Assembly: GCA_028712075.1 (NCBI GenBank)
Contig: JAQTQX010000001.1
Location: 186,001-250,000 of the forward strand
Length of the DNA: 64,000 bases
From: Desulfuromonadaceae bacterium
GTDB lineage: Bacteria; Desulfobacterota; Desulfuromonadia; Geobacterales; Pseudopelobacteraceae
Direction: 5' to 3'
Made by a program: the position numbers and the translations under genes. Of the stretch, positions 8,839 to 19,000 are shown one piece after another. Each line of letters starts with the position of its first letter. Position 1 is the stretch's first letter. The notes below the pieces were generated by a model. The model did no database searches and was not told the DNA's origin. It saw only the letters and a program-made list of their open reading frames with translations.

Positions 8839-9927
8839 CTAAAGATTTGCAATGATCGCCGCACCAATTTCCTTGGTATTGACCAGCTTTTCGCCTTCTT
8901 TCTTCTGGTAGATGTCGGCGGTACGGTAGCCTTGATCAAGTACCTTTTCGACAGCGCTATCAATGCAATCAGCCGCTTCATGCATGCCGAAAGAGAATTT
9001 GAGCATCATCGCTGTCGAGAGAATCTGCGCGATCGGATTGGCAATCCCCTGTCCGGCAATATCCGGAGCTGAACCGCCTGAGGGTTCGTACATGCCGAAG
9101 GTGCCTTCCGCGAGGGACGCGGAGGGAAGCATGCCAAGCGACCCGGTCAGCATGGCGGCTTCGTCGGAGAGAATATCACCAAACATGTTCTCGCAGAGAA
9201 TCACGTCAAACTGCTTCGGCCATTTCACAAGTTGCATGGCAGCGTTGTCCACATACATATGGGAAAGATCGACATCCGGATATTCCGTGGCAATGCCGAT
9301 AACGATTTCGCGCCAGAGTACCGATGTAGACAGGACATTGGCCTTATCAATGGAACAAACTTTTTTGCCGCGTTTTCTTGCTGCCTGGAAGGCGACGTGG
9401 GTGATTCGCTCGATCTCCGGAACGCTGTAGCGCATGGTATCAACGCCGACCCGTTCGCGACCGACGCCATCAATCCCCTTCGGCTGGGAGAAATAGATCC
9501 CTCCCGTCAATTCACGGATTACCAGAATATTGAAGCCACCGCCGATAACCTCTTCCTTGAGCGACGAAGCTCCGGTCAATGACGGAAAAATAATAGCCGG
9601 ACGGAGGTTCGCGTACAGGCCGAAAATTTTCCTGAGCGGCAACAAAGCCCCGCGCTCCGGTTGCTCATCCGGCGGTAGCGTTTCCCATTTCGGCCCGCCA
9701 ACCGACCCGAACAGGATAGCATCAGACGCTTTACAAATATCTATGGTACTCTGTGGTAGCGCCTTACCTTCGTTGTCAATTCCGGCGCCGCCGACATTTG
9801 CAGCGCTACGGAGAAAAGAGACACCAAATTTCTTCTCAATGGCATCAAGAACATCAAGCGCAACAGCCATAACCTCCGGCCCTATACCGTCACCAGCAAG
9901 CACCGCAATTTTATACGTTTTCCCCAT
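8839..9927 (-). CDS. leuB: 3-isopropylmalate dehydrogenase
   Basis: This is a 362-aa NAD-dependent decarboxylating dehydrogenase of leucine biosynthesis. Family motifs are [13 protein letters not shown] at the N-terminus, [11 protein letters not shown], the lysine-containing [11 protein letters not shown], the metal-binding [24 protein letters not shown], and [18 protein letters not shown] near the C-terminus. The ATG at 9927 has GGGGGGAAC upstream and fits the family N-terminus; an ATG six codons earlier (9945) is possible but has no clear binding site. It probably shares a transcript with asd. Confidence 0.97.
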   Translation of the reverse strand: MGKTYKIAVLAGDGIGPEVMAVALDVLDAIEKKFGVSFLRSAANVGGAGIDNEGKALPQSTIDICKASDAILFGSVGGPKWETLPPDEQPERGALLPLRKIFGLYANLRPAIIFPSLTGASSLKEEVIGGGFNILVIRELTGGIYFSQPKGIDGVGRERVGVDTMRYSVPEIERITHVAFQAARKRGKKVCSIDKANVLSTSVLWREIVIGIATEYPDVDLSHMYVDNAAMQLVKWPKQFDVILCENMFGDILSDEAAMLTGSLGMLPSASLAEGTFGMYEPSGGSAPDIAGQGIANPIAQILSTAMMLKFSFGMHEAADCIDSAVEKVLDQGYRTADIYQKKEGEKLVNTKEIGAAIIANL

Positions 9928-10029
9928 AGTTCCCCCCACATTCATTTCAACAGTAAATTTTTGTGATAATAATTTTCGCGGTACTGTTTTGTCAAACGAA
10001 AAGCATCAACAGGCGGGACATCATAGCTG

Positions 10030-10058
10030 TTGATTAACGTATTTCCATACCGTACAAT
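10030..10058 (+). promoter_or_regulatory. Sigma-70-type promoter for the receiver-like membrane protein
   Basis: TTGATT at 10030-10035 and TACAAT at 10053-10058 are separated by 17 bases, close to the sigma-70 consensus. The position, about 50-80 bases before the plus-strand gene that begins near 10110, is suitable. It was read by eye. Confidence 0.5.
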
Positions 10059-10109
10059 AGGCGCGTTTTCAGCCACAAACAATTCAGGATGTAAGTGAAG
10101 GGGTTTCCC

Positions 10110-11483
10110 GTGAGTAATCTGTTGATAATCACTGACGTAGCACGTTTGCGCAAGATTTTTGGCCGACTGACTGAAGACAAGAATATTCGCCTGCGCATCG
10201 TCAACAACCTTGAAAAGGGGGGCGAAGAGATCGCGATCGAAAAGCCTGATGTCGTGTTTGTCCAGACACATCTGTCCGGATTGTCAGCCGACATACTGCT
10301 CATGCACCTGAAAAAGCAGCTGGGGCGCAGGCGCTCGCGCTTTGTCCTGCTGGCATCTCCGGGACAGGTTACTGATGCCATCCTGAAACCGTATCACGGG
10401 TGGCTTGACACTTCAGCAGAAGACGGCCAGTTATTGTACAATTTGCAATCGCTGCTTGACACTCTTCTTAATAAGCCAAAGAAAGGTGACGCTACGACCA
10501 CGGCACAATCAATCGCTACCGTTCCCACTCCTGAATCGATCAATATCCACGATACCCCATCCGCTCCGGTGGCACTGTCACAACCGGAGGATCCCGGACA
10601 CGAACTTATGACCACAATTCCGGCGATTCCGGAACCATCGCTGGAGGAACAGGGTGTTACCTATGCTCCCCGCCAACGTCTGAAGGTATACTCCGAATTC
10701 AACAGCTCCTTTGACAATGCCGTCAGTAGAACCCCCGAACCCGAGCCGGTTGAGCAGACGACTCCGTCCCAGATTCACGACTGGAGTTCAGAGCATATTG
10801 ACTCTATCGAAACAACTCCGGTCCGGTCAAAAAACATTACGTTCCTGCTCTGGTTGGCGCCGGTAGTCATCGCTGTCATTGTCATAACATACCTGCAACA
10901 GCACAAGTCTTCTACCAAAGCTAAGCCGACATCAAAGATTGAAACACCTGTAGCCGTTGCAAAACCAGAGGCACAAAAACCGCCACAATCTATACCCGTC
11001 GCCATAACAACGCCACCTCAGACAGTTATTCAGAATCAAGACAACGTAAGTGACAAGGCCGTACTGTCTGCCATTGCCGACAACCGCACCCAAAAGAGCC
11101 CGGTACCAACTGCCTCTTCCGGTGCCAGCCTGACAACCCTGCCGGACTTTATTCCCCGCTACGGCTTTGACAAACAGTTCGGTACCACAAATCCTGGTTG
11201 GGAGCGCTACAAAGGGCAGGTTACCGAATTCAAGATACTGCGCGAGGCCGGGGCAATCAAGGCGATACAGGGCATTGACCGGGGTGGGGAGGGCATACCG
11301 GAATCATTCATGAGAGCCGTGGTGCATCAAACAGCCAAAAAACCGGCCCTCGTTACCGACTCTACCGAAAAAAAAGACGGCTACCAGATCCAGCGCGGTC
11401 GTATTGCAAACAATATCAAGGTGGTATATTACCGGGATGAAGATGGCGGAAAACTACGGGCGTTTGTACTGACGTGGCAGTAA
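10110..11483 (+). CDS. Membrane-anchored protein with pseudo-receiver-like N-terminus, unknown function
   Basis: This is a protein of about 457 aa in three parts. Residues 1-125 look like a CheY-type receiver fold (SNLLIITD at strand 1, VRF/VLLAS pattern later), but the expected phosphoacceptor position reads DVVFVQTHLSG, with Gln where Asp is normal. A Pro/Thr-rich linker follows. A single membrane helix (about residues 243-263, LLWLAPVVIAVIVITYL) is followed by another Pro/Thr-rich stretch and a C-terminal domain of about 110 aa ending KVVYYRDEDGGKLRAFVLTWQ. The cytoplasmic receiver-like part would face the opposite side from the C-terminal domain. The GTG at 10110 has AAGGGG upstream; a GTG at 10095 is the alternative. 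I do not recognise a named family. Confidence 0.65.
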   Translation: MSNLLIITDVARLRKIFGRLTEDKNIRLRIVNNLEKGGEEIAIEKPDVVFVQTHLSGLSADILLMHLKKQLGRRRSRFVLLASPGQVTDAILKPYHGWLDTSAEDGQLLYNLQSLLDTLLNKPKKGDATTTAQSIATVPTPESINIHDTPSAPVALSQPEDPGHELMTTIPAIPEPSLEEQGVTYAPRQRLKVYSEFNSSFDNAVSRTPEPEPVEQTTPSQIHDWSSEHIDSIETTPVRSKNITFLLWLAPVVIAVIVITYLQQHKSSTKAKPTSKIETPVAVAKPEAQKPPQSIPVAITTPPQTVIQNQDNVSDKAVLSAIADNRTQKSPVPTASSGASLTTLPDFIPRYGFDKQFGTTNPGWERYKGQVTEFKILREAGAIKAIQGIDRGGEGIPESFMRAVVHQTAKKPALVTDSTEKKDGYQIQRGRIANNIKVVYYRDEDGGKLRAFVLTWQ

Positions 11484-11558
11484 GAGAGAATTACACTTTT
11501 CAGGCAGGTCGCCAAGTGAGGTTAGACGTCAATAGTAGACACGAAAGAATTTACGCGG

Positions 11559-11898
11559 CTACCAACACTGCTGTTCGTATGCCACTGGCGAAAGATAGCC
11601 CCGTTTTGCCTGAATTCTCTGCCTGTTGTTAAGCACCTTCTATGTACTTCGTGATTTCCTTTGTCGCTTCCTGCCTGGTGGCAAACTGTCTGTGATATAC
11701 CAGCTCGTTTTTCAAGGTTCCCCAGAAGCTTCCCATAGGAGCGTTGTCACAACAGTTACCCTTTTTACTCATTGAGGCGGTCATGCCAAACTGCTCCGGT
11801 AACTTCCGGTATTCTTTTGAGCAATACTGGCTCCCACGATCTGAATGATGCAGTAAACCTTTGCCTGGACGTTTTGCGGTTACAGCACGAGAATCGCA
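11559..11898 (-). pseudogene. IS3-family transposase (OrfB) 3' remnant, frameshifted
   Basis: On the minus strand the DNA encodes RPGKGLLHHSDRGSQYCS, then FGMTASMSKKGNCCDNAPMGSFWGTLKNELVYH, the C-terminal DDE integrase core of IS3/IS150-type OrfB, including its terminal glutamate region, although the usual MESFW reads MGSFW. After KYIE one extra G shifts the frame; ignoring it gives NNRQRIQAKRGYLSPVAYEQQCW and a stop at 11559-11561, the normal family ending. The 5' two-thirds of the element is absent. The right end probably lies near 11518-11543 (TGAGGTTAG...AGACAC). The remnant ends 18 bp before the histidine kinase start. Confidence 0.88.
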
Positions 11899-11915
11899 AA
11901 ATGAGGGAGATCAAG

Positions 11916-13784
11916 ATGCTCGACAGTAACAGATCCGAAAAACTTTCCCATATTGGAGCTGTCTCTGCCGTAACCCTGGCCCTTTACTTCAGCAGTCTCC
12001 ACAGTTATCTGTTGTTTCACAGTCTCATCGAGATCGTCACCATTTCGGTTGCCTTTACTCTTTTCATCCTCACCTGGAACACACGTGGGTACTCGGAAAA
12101 TAGCTATCTCAGACTGCTTGGTATCGGCTATGCCTTCATCGCCCTGATCGATCTGGCTCATACCCTTGCGTACAAGGGGATGAACGTATTTCCCGGATAC
12201 AGCGCAAACCTGCCAACCCAGCTCTGGATAGCAGCGCGCTATCTGCAGGCGATCACTCTTATTACGGCGCCATTCTTCATTGCTCGCAGGTTGAATGATC
12301 GCGCCGTCATCGCCGGTTTTACCATGGCGGTATCGGTGCTTGTGGCTACGATATTCTCCGGTAATTTCCCTGACTGCTTCATCGAAGGCAAAGGGCTCAC
12401 AGCGTTCAAGATCGGCAGTGAATATGTAATATCCGCTCTCCTTCTCGCATCCCTATATTTCTATTACGGAAAGCGGAGATATTTCAGCGACAGGGTCTTC
12501 ATCCTTACGGCCTGTTCAATTGTCTGTACGATCTTCTCAGAAATAGCTTTCACCTCATTCGTGAGCGTGTATGGCTTTGTCAACATGCTGGGCCATTTTT
12601 TCAAACTGGCGGCTTTCTATCTCATCTACAGGGCAATACTGGTCACCGGCCTCAAGGAGCCTTTTACTCTTATTTTCAGAGAGTTGAAACAGGCGGAAGA
12701 AGCCCTTCATAAGTCAAACGACACTTTGGAGGAAAAGGTCAGGGAGCGCACTGAGGAACTGCATATTCAGGCGGTCGAACTTGAAGAGGAGGTGGCCGAA
12801 CGTCAGATGGCGCAGGAGAACCTTCAGGAACAGGCTATCCAGTTGGAAGAAGAAATTGAAAAACGGCAAGAGGCACAGTACGAACTGGAAATACTGAATG
12901 AGAGCCTGGAGCAGCGCGTAGAGGAGCGAACTGCCGAATTAATCGAGAGAAATATCGAGGTTCAGCAGGCCTATGACGACATGAAGAGAGTACAGGCCCA
13001 ACTGCTCCAGCAGGACAAGATGGCCTCTGTCGGCCAGTTGGCGGCCGGGGTGGCCCATGAGATCAACAACCCGATGGGCTTCATCATCAGTAACCTGGGG
13101 AGTCTCGGCAAGTATGTGGAAAAGCTGACCGCGTATCTGGACGCTGATGAAAGAGTGCTTTTCGGATGCGACCCGGCGATACGGCAGATGGCGGCCCAGG
13201 AACGGCAGAAGTATAAAATCGACCATATCTGCAGAGATATGCCGGATCTGATACACGAATCTTCCGATGGTGCGCAGCGTGTCCGTCAGATTGTGCAGGA
13301 CTTGAAGAGTTTCTCCCGTGTGGATGGTGGAGAGTTCGCATCCGCAGATATTAACGAGGGGCTGGAGAGTACTCTTTCAATCGCCTGGAATGAACTGAAG
13401 TATAAGACGACCGTTACCAAGGAATATGGTCAGCTGCCTCATGTCTGGTGCAACATGGGGCAGATCAATCAGGTGTTTTTAAATATTCTGGTAAACGCCG
13501 CCCACGCTATCGTGGATCATGGTGAAATCAGGATAACGACATGGGAAGAGGAGGGTTCGGTTCTGATAGCCATCAGTGATACCGGCGACGGCATTCCACC
13601 GGAGAATCTGAAACGGATATTCGAACCGTTTTTTACTACCAAAGAAGTAGGGAAGGGAACCGGTCTCGGGTTAGCCATTGCTTACGACATTGTCGTCAAC
13701 AAGCATGCTGGTCGGATTAATGTAACGAGCGAGGTCGGTGTTGGGACGACCTTTACCATCATGCTACCGGCCAAACACACGTGA
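11916..13784 (+). CDS. Sensor histidine kinase with MASE3 membrane sensor domain
   Basis: This is a protein of about 622 aa. Residues 15-245 form a multi-pass MASE3-type sensor (hydrophobic helices; [13 protein letters not shown] and [15 protein letters not shown] are recognisable). A long charged coiled coil follows (about 250-355). The dimerisation domain has [11 protein letters not shown] with the phospho-accepting His near 381. The ATPase domain contains an N box ([13 protein letters not shown]), a G1 box (DTGDGIP) and [22 protein letters not shown]. The ATG at 11916 has GAGGGAG six bases upstream; the ATG at 11901 and a TTG at 11772 would start in or beside the transposase remnant. No response regulator is adjacent, so it is an orphan kinase with unknown signal. 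Confidence 0.9.
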   Translation: MLDSNRSEKLSHIGAVSAVTLALYFSSLHSYLLFHSLIEIVTISVAFTLFILTWNTRGYSENSYLRLLGIGYAFIALIDLAHTLAYKGMNVFPGYSANLPTQLWIAARYLQAITLITAPFFIARRLNDRAVIAGFTMAVSVLVATIFSGNFPDCFIEGKGLTAFKIGSEYVISALLLASLYFYYGKRRYFSDRVFILTACSIVCTIFSEIAFTSFVSVYGFVNMLGHFFKLAAFYLIYRAILVTGLKEPFTLIFRELKQAEEALHKSNDTLEEKVRERTEELHIQAVELEEEVAERQMAQENLQEQAIQLEEEIEKRQEAQYELEILNESLEQRVEERTAELIERNIEVQQAYDDMKRVQAQLLQQDKMASVGQLAAGVAHEINNPMGFIISNLGSLGKYVEKLTAYLDADERVLFGCDPAIRQMAAQERQKYKIDHICRDMPDLIHESSDGAQRVRQIVQDLKSFSRVDGGEFASADINEGLESTLSIAWNELKYKTTVTKEYGQLPHVWCNMGQINQVFLNILVNAAHAIVDHGEIRITTWEEEGSVLIAISDTGDGIPPENLKRIFEPFFTTKEVGKGTGLGLAIAYDIVVNKHAGRINVTSEVGVGTTFTIMLPAKHT

Positions 13785-13955
13785 ACGGAGAATGGAAAGG
13801 GCTAGGAAACGGCAGCTTGGAGCATGAAAAATTATGTTTGCAGTTTGTTGGTGTCAAATAGTGGGGTTTCATTTGCAGTTGATTCGATTTTGAGCATACA
13901 GATGTTGTAGATACTATGGTTGCAAAATAAGTGATGATTGCAGTTTTAATGTCGG

Positions 13956-14243
13956 ATGTTTGCAGCTCGTTTCAATCAGGCTAATTTTACCATTTCGAGG
14001 GGTCGGGTAAAAACAGCCCATTACATCCGGCATGTAAAGCAGCGAGGCGAAGAGATTCGGAAGAAGAAAGACCATCCAGAGTTCAGGTGCCGCCGGTGGA
14101 TTGTCGAGGTTGCTCACTCCCGGTTCAACAGGTTTCGAAAACTGTTGGTGCGATACAAAAAACTTACCAAAACCTATGAAGCACTGTCACACATGGCTGC
14201 TATCATAATCGCCCTCAGAAAAGCAGGCGTCATTTACGGATAA
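13956..14243 (+). pseudogene. IS5-family transposase C-terminal remnant
   Basis: The reading frame ends with RRWIVEVAHSRFNRFRKLL, then a YEALSHMAAIIIALRKAGVIYG-type tail, the normal C-terminus of IS5-group DDE transposases (family pattern RWVVERTHSWFNRFRKLLVRY). Only about 60-95 C-terminal residues survive and no inverted repeats were found. The 170 bp between the kinase stop and this frame show nothing recognisable. The stop lies 5 bp from the flaF stop on the other strand, so the element marks the left border of the flagellin/glycan island. Confidence 0.85.
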
Positions 14244-14247
14244 GCTC

Positions 14248-14631
14248 TTAAGCTACCTCGGGCTTTGTACGTAATCCGGCAGCAATGTTAAAGTCTATAT
14301 CTATGACAATCTTCAATTTTTGTGGCTCGGGATATGCGAGCACGTCAAACAGACGCTTGTCAATGAATATACTCAAATTCAGAATATCTTCGCGGATGTT
14401 TTTTGGCAGGGGGTTTTCAGGGTCAGAAAGCTCCGCCTGAAAAAAACTCCATACCTTCTGATTGAATTTGATTGCTTCCATCAACTTCTCGTCACGATCG
14501 TTACTATGCCAGTTATCCACAACTGACTTAAGCATCAATCCGGCACGGGTAAGAACGGATGCCTCAAGTTCACGTCCGGAGACTGAGTCTTTTTGCATGG
14601 AGCTATAGGAATTATAGGCATTTTGTTGCAT
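14248..14631 (-). CDS. flaF: Flagellar biosynthesis regulator FlaF
   Basis: This is a 127-aa protein. The N-terminal NAYNSYSSMQ, the GRELEASVLTRAGLML segment, and the KLMEAIKFNQKVWSFFQAEL / NPLPKNIREDILNLSIFIDKR blocks match the FlaF family. In Caulobacter FlaF is needed for flagellin synthesis and secretion and opposes FlbT. AAGGAG lies about ten bases before the ATG. It follows a TPR gene on the same strand (74 bp gap) and is 26 kb from flbT and flagellin, although the two regulators usually sit together. It is best known in Alphaproteobacteria, so its presence here is notable. Confidence 0.88.
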   Translation of the reverse strand: MQQNAYNSYSSMQKDSVSGRELEASVLTRAGLMLKSVVDNWHSNDRDEKLMEAIKFNQKVWSFFQAELSDPENPLPKNIREDILNLSIFIDKRLFDVLAYPEPQKLKIVIDIDFNIAAGLRTKPEVA

Positions 14632-14705
14632 GGCGGCAAGACTCCTTAAGGTAATTTACAGGGCTATATTAACGTCTTTATCCAAAAAAGCAAGTGTTCC
14701 TTGTG

Positions 14706-15893
14706 TTAAAACGGCGAGCCCCGATAACCATTATATTGATCTGCGAGTGGGTCCATTGTCTTACCCTTTACATCAGTCCCATTAAATTTGAATACAAGGT
14801 GCGAAGGATCTATCACACCATCACCTGACGAATTCTGGGTAAGAGTGAAGGCAAGCGTCGCTTCACGGGCGACCGGATCGTAGCTTACCCGTTGTGGTAA
14901 CGTTGGTGCTGCAATGTTTAACGGATTATAAAATCCGTTATTGTAAATTCCGGCAGTGCCACCGGATGCCTTGGAAATGGACCAATTAGTAATATTGGTA
15001 ACAGAGGACGCCTCCATATCGCTGTTAAAGACAAATTTTACGGTTACCTCTTTGCTGGCATTGGGTGTAATAAAGGTAGACGAATCGATAGCGAGAAGAG
15101 AAATGGGCCCAAGGTTGAGATTAAAGGAGCTGGTCACAGAATCGGCATAATATATTCCGGGTCTGGTTATCTGATCTGTCAGTTCGGTTGCGGAAATAAC
15201 GGCGTCCGAGGTCCCGATCTTGTTCAGACGTGCAATCTGTTCGTTGGTCTTGTCAAGATCCCCTATACCGGCGTATGCCTTTCCAAGTTCATTGATTGCC
15301 GCAGAGAAATCCTTTTTCAGCGTAGTAGCCTTCTTTAGATAACTAATGGCATCATCATATTTTCCTTGGCCATTCAGGGCCATTCCCAAGGCATAATACC
15401 CGTTGCCATCCTTCGGCTCCAATCTTATTACCTTGCGAAACTGCTTCTCGGCATCCACATACTTGCCACTTTTTGATTCAAGCAGGCCAAGAGTGTAGTA
15501 GGCGAGAGTATTTTGGTCGTTCTGTTTAATGCCGTCTCGTAATGATTTTTCCGCTTCGGCTGGTTTTCCCAGATCCACATAGAGTCCTGCAATATTTGTG
15601 TAGAGAGCATCCTGAGCACGATCCACTTTTAGAGAAAGTTTATACGTATCTATCGCTTCCTTTTTTTTGCCGAGCCTCGTATATGCATCGCCAAGGAATG
15701 TATAGGCCTCCGTTAATTCCGGTTTGTAAATTGAAGCCTGCTTGAAGGCCAAAGCAGCCTGAGAGTATTTTTTTTTCTGCATCAAAGCGATGCCATTGGA
15801 TAGCGCCGTGTTTGCCGAATTTTCTCTCAAAGTTTGCTGCATGGCGATAACGGAGAAAATGTCTGAACTTCCACTCGTAGCATCGATTGCCAT
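14706..15893 (-). CDS. TPR protein with C-terminal beta-rich domain, co-oriented with flaF
   Basis: This is a 395-aa protein. After about 30 residues, TPR units run to about residue 225 (repeated patterns such as AYTFLGDAYTRLGKKKEAIDTYKLSLKVD and YYALGMALNGQGKYDDAISYLKKA). The C-terminal 170 residues are Ser/Thr/Asn-rich and beta-like (VTVKFVFNSDMEASSVTNITNW), with an Ig- or cadherin-like look. No signal peptide is seen. AGGGGG is five bases from the ATG. The minus-strand sequence upstream (15992-15999) contains GCCGATAA, the sigma-28 -10 element, but the matching -35 is weak. Its place directly before flaF suggests a flagellar role such as a chaperone or export partner; this is inference. 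Confidence 0.7.
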   Translation of the reverse strand: MAIDATSGSSDIFSVIAMQQTLRENSANTALSNGIALMQKKKYSQAALAFKQASIYKPELTEAYTFLGDAYTRLGKKKEAIDTYKLSLKVDRAQDALYTNIAGLYVDLGKPAEAEKSLRDGIKQNDQNTLAYYTLGLLESKSGKYVDAEKQFRKVIRLEPKDGNGYYALGMALNGQGKYDDAISYLKKATTLKKDFSAAINELGKAYAGIGDLDKTNEQIARLNKIGTSDAVISATELTDQITRPGIYYADSVTSSFNLNLGPISLLAIDSSTFITPNASKEVTVKFVFNSDMEASSVTNITNWSISKASGGTAGIYNNGFYNPLNIAAPTLPQRVSYDPVAREATLAFTLTQNSSGDGVIDPSHLVFKFNGTDVKGKTMDPLADQYNGYRGSPF

Positions 15894-16014
15894 AACTGCC
15901 CCCTATTCGTTGGGAAACCCATCAAGGGCTAAAAAACGATTTTTGATGTTACCACAACAGAGATGTTGATGGTATAGTTATTCATATAATCTTATCGGCT
16001 ATAAAGGCGTAACA

Positions 16015-19000
16015 TTGAACTGCAATACTAATATTTCACTCTCTACAAATACTATGTCGCCTGACCAGCTTCTTCAAGAGGCTTTGCAGAAACACGAATC
16101 GGGTGATGTTGAGACGGCCGCTGAATTATATCGGATGTTGCTGACGGAATATCCATTTGTCTCGGCAGCATCTTTCAATCTGGGCAACATTCAAATGGAG
16201 CAGGGGCTATACGAAGAAGCTGAAAAGTCTTACCGGAATGCTCTTGAATACGAACCTGGTATAGTCAGGGCAAAACTCAATCTTGCCTTTGTTGTCCAAG
16301 AGCAAGGACGCTACGACGAAGCGATTGCTCTGAATGAAGAATTGATTAAAGATAACGATGAATTGCCTGAAGCCGCATTCAATCTGGCAACATTACGTCT
16401 TTTGACAGGTGATTTTGAAAGTGGGTGGAAAGGCTACGAACAAAGATTCAATACACTCAATCCGGTACCGCGCATGCATGATGATATCCCGGATTGGGAT
16501 GGGGAATCGCGCCAGGGACTCCACCTGCTGGTGTGCCTGGAACAGGGGTACGGAGACGCCATACAGATGAGCCGCTATATTCAGATTCTTGCAAACTCAG
16601 AACTTGCTGTCACTGTGGAAGCTCCGAAATCTTTGCACACGTTGTTCTCTTCAATCCCGGGAGTAAAGGAGTGCGTTGCCAGAGGTACTGATCTTCCTAG
16701 GGTAGATACAAAGATTCACATCATGAGTCTTCCTGGCATCTTGAAAACTTCTCTGGAAACTATTCCTACGGTTTCTCCTTTTATCTCTCAAGATCGACTC
16801 GTACAATTTTTCCGTACGCTACTTGCGAACAATGGCGGCCTCAAGGTCGGGATTTGTCTGTCCGGTCGGCTTGAATTGCCGGTTAACCGGAAGAGAAGAT
16901 GCCCGGAGTCCTTTATTAATACACTTTTGGCGACCGGGGGGGTAACTTTCATAAGCCTTCAGAAAGACCTGCCTATCACTGATGAGCGAGCCGTAGATCT
17001 TACCGGATATCTGACTGATTTCAGCGATACCGCAGCTCTGATAGAAAACCTCGATCTTGTCATAACGATTGATACCGCTATTGCTCATATTGCTGCGACT
17101 ATAGGAAAGCCAACCTGGCTTATGCTTCCATTTGTACCGGATTGGCGCTGGCTTCTCAAGCGCGACGATTCACCATGGTATCCCACTATGAGAATCTTCC
17201 GCCAGCAGGTAAGAGGTGAGTGGGAGCCGCTTATAGTGCGTGTTAAACAAGAGCTGGATATCATGATTTTCAATACCGCTGTGACGCTTATCAATCAGGG
17301 CGTGGCTTTTGATGAACAGGGCAATTTTGAAAAAGCACTTTCCTGTTACCGGTCCGCGATTGCGTACGATAAAGATAGTGCGCTGCTTTACTACAACATG
17401 GGGAACTCTCTGAAAAATATGGGAGAGTCCAAAAAAGCTGAAGAAGCGTATGAAAAGGCACTATCCATTAATTCACAGATAGCCGAAGCATGGCATAACC
17501 TGGCAATTTTATATCAGGAGCGTGGAAAACGGGAGAATGCATACAGGTGTATTGCGAATGCCTTGGCAATTCGCCCAAATTTTGCAGATGCACTTCATAC
17601 ACTTGGAGAGCTTTATCAGGCCGATGAGAGACTTCCCGAAGCGATAGATTCCTTTTTGAAAGCCGTCCGATCCGAGCCAGGCTCTGCTCGTAGCTGGAAC
17701 TCTTTGGGGATCGCCTACCAGAATGCGGAAGAAGACCGAAAAGCGGAAGAGTGCTACAGAAACGCCCTGAAACACGAAAATACACATCTTCATGCCCGTA
17801 ATAATCTGGGAGCGGCCCTTCTTACACTCAGAAAGGCACACGAATCCATCTACGTACTGGAACAGCTTGTAGAAATGGCACCAGACTACTATGACGGGCA
17901 CTGGAACCTCGCCTGTTCGCTACTCGCAGTGGGAAATTTTGAACATGGATGGGCTCAGTTTGAATACCGCTTGTTAAAGCACTCGCCAGTAGAGGAAGAA
18001 CATTGTGACATTCCGCGATGGGACGGTGTTGCTCCATTGTCCGGGAAAACGATCCTCTTGACCGGTGAACAGGCGTTTGGGGACACAATCCAATTTGTCC
18101 GATTTGCTCCGTGCCTCGCAGCATTGGGAACGCACGTGATTCTGGAATGTCAGGCCCCCCCCCTTGTCCCCCTCATGGCCGGAGCCGTAGGAGTTGACCG
18201 CGTAATCTGTCGTGGTGAAACTCTGCCGCACGTTGATTTTCGACTTCCATTATTGTCCCTGCCGTATAAGTTGGGAATCACTCCGGTGAGAATCGCTGAA
18301 AATTACCCCTATATCCATCCTGACCAGGAAAAACTCGGCTTCTGGAAGCAGCTGGTATCTTTGGATCCCGGTCTGCGGGTCGGTATCTGCTGGTGGGGGC
18401 GTCAAACCACGCGGAATCGTCGCAGAAGCTGTTCTCCTGATCTGCTGGTCCCCTTGTCAGAAGTATCCGGAATAACCCTCTATCGTCTGCAGGTTGGAGG
18501 CGAAGCACCATCTCCTCCATTTGAATTGATTGATCACACCGAAAAAATCAAGGATTTTGCCGATACAGCCGCTCTAATCAGCTGTCTTGATCTGGTGATT
18601 ACCATTGACACTGCGGTGGCTCATCTTGCCGGAGCACTGGGAAAACCGGTCTGGCTCATGTTGCCGCCAACCGGTGACTGGCGGTGGTTGTTAGAGGAGA
18701 AGGACTCCCCCTGGTACCCTTCAATGCAAATTTTTCGTCAGTCCAATGAGTTTGGATGGCGCACTGTTATTGATCGAATTGCCAAGAAGCTGAGACACGT
18801 AACCACTCCTTCCGTATATATGTATCGCCCCGGTTATGATTTCCCCGAATTGGATCATTTAGGGAAGCGCTTGATCCCGTTTTTGACTGATAACGACACA
18901 TTGGCTGAAGGTATCAATGCCAAAACAGTTACTGATCCGGAAGATGCCGACCTGTTTCTGTTCCCGTATTATCTGGAGAATCTTACCGAGTGGGTCACCA

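Noticed and set aside
11772-11915. Kinase start at TTG 11772
   Set aside because: The first codons read the transposase remnant in another frame and add no recognisable domain.
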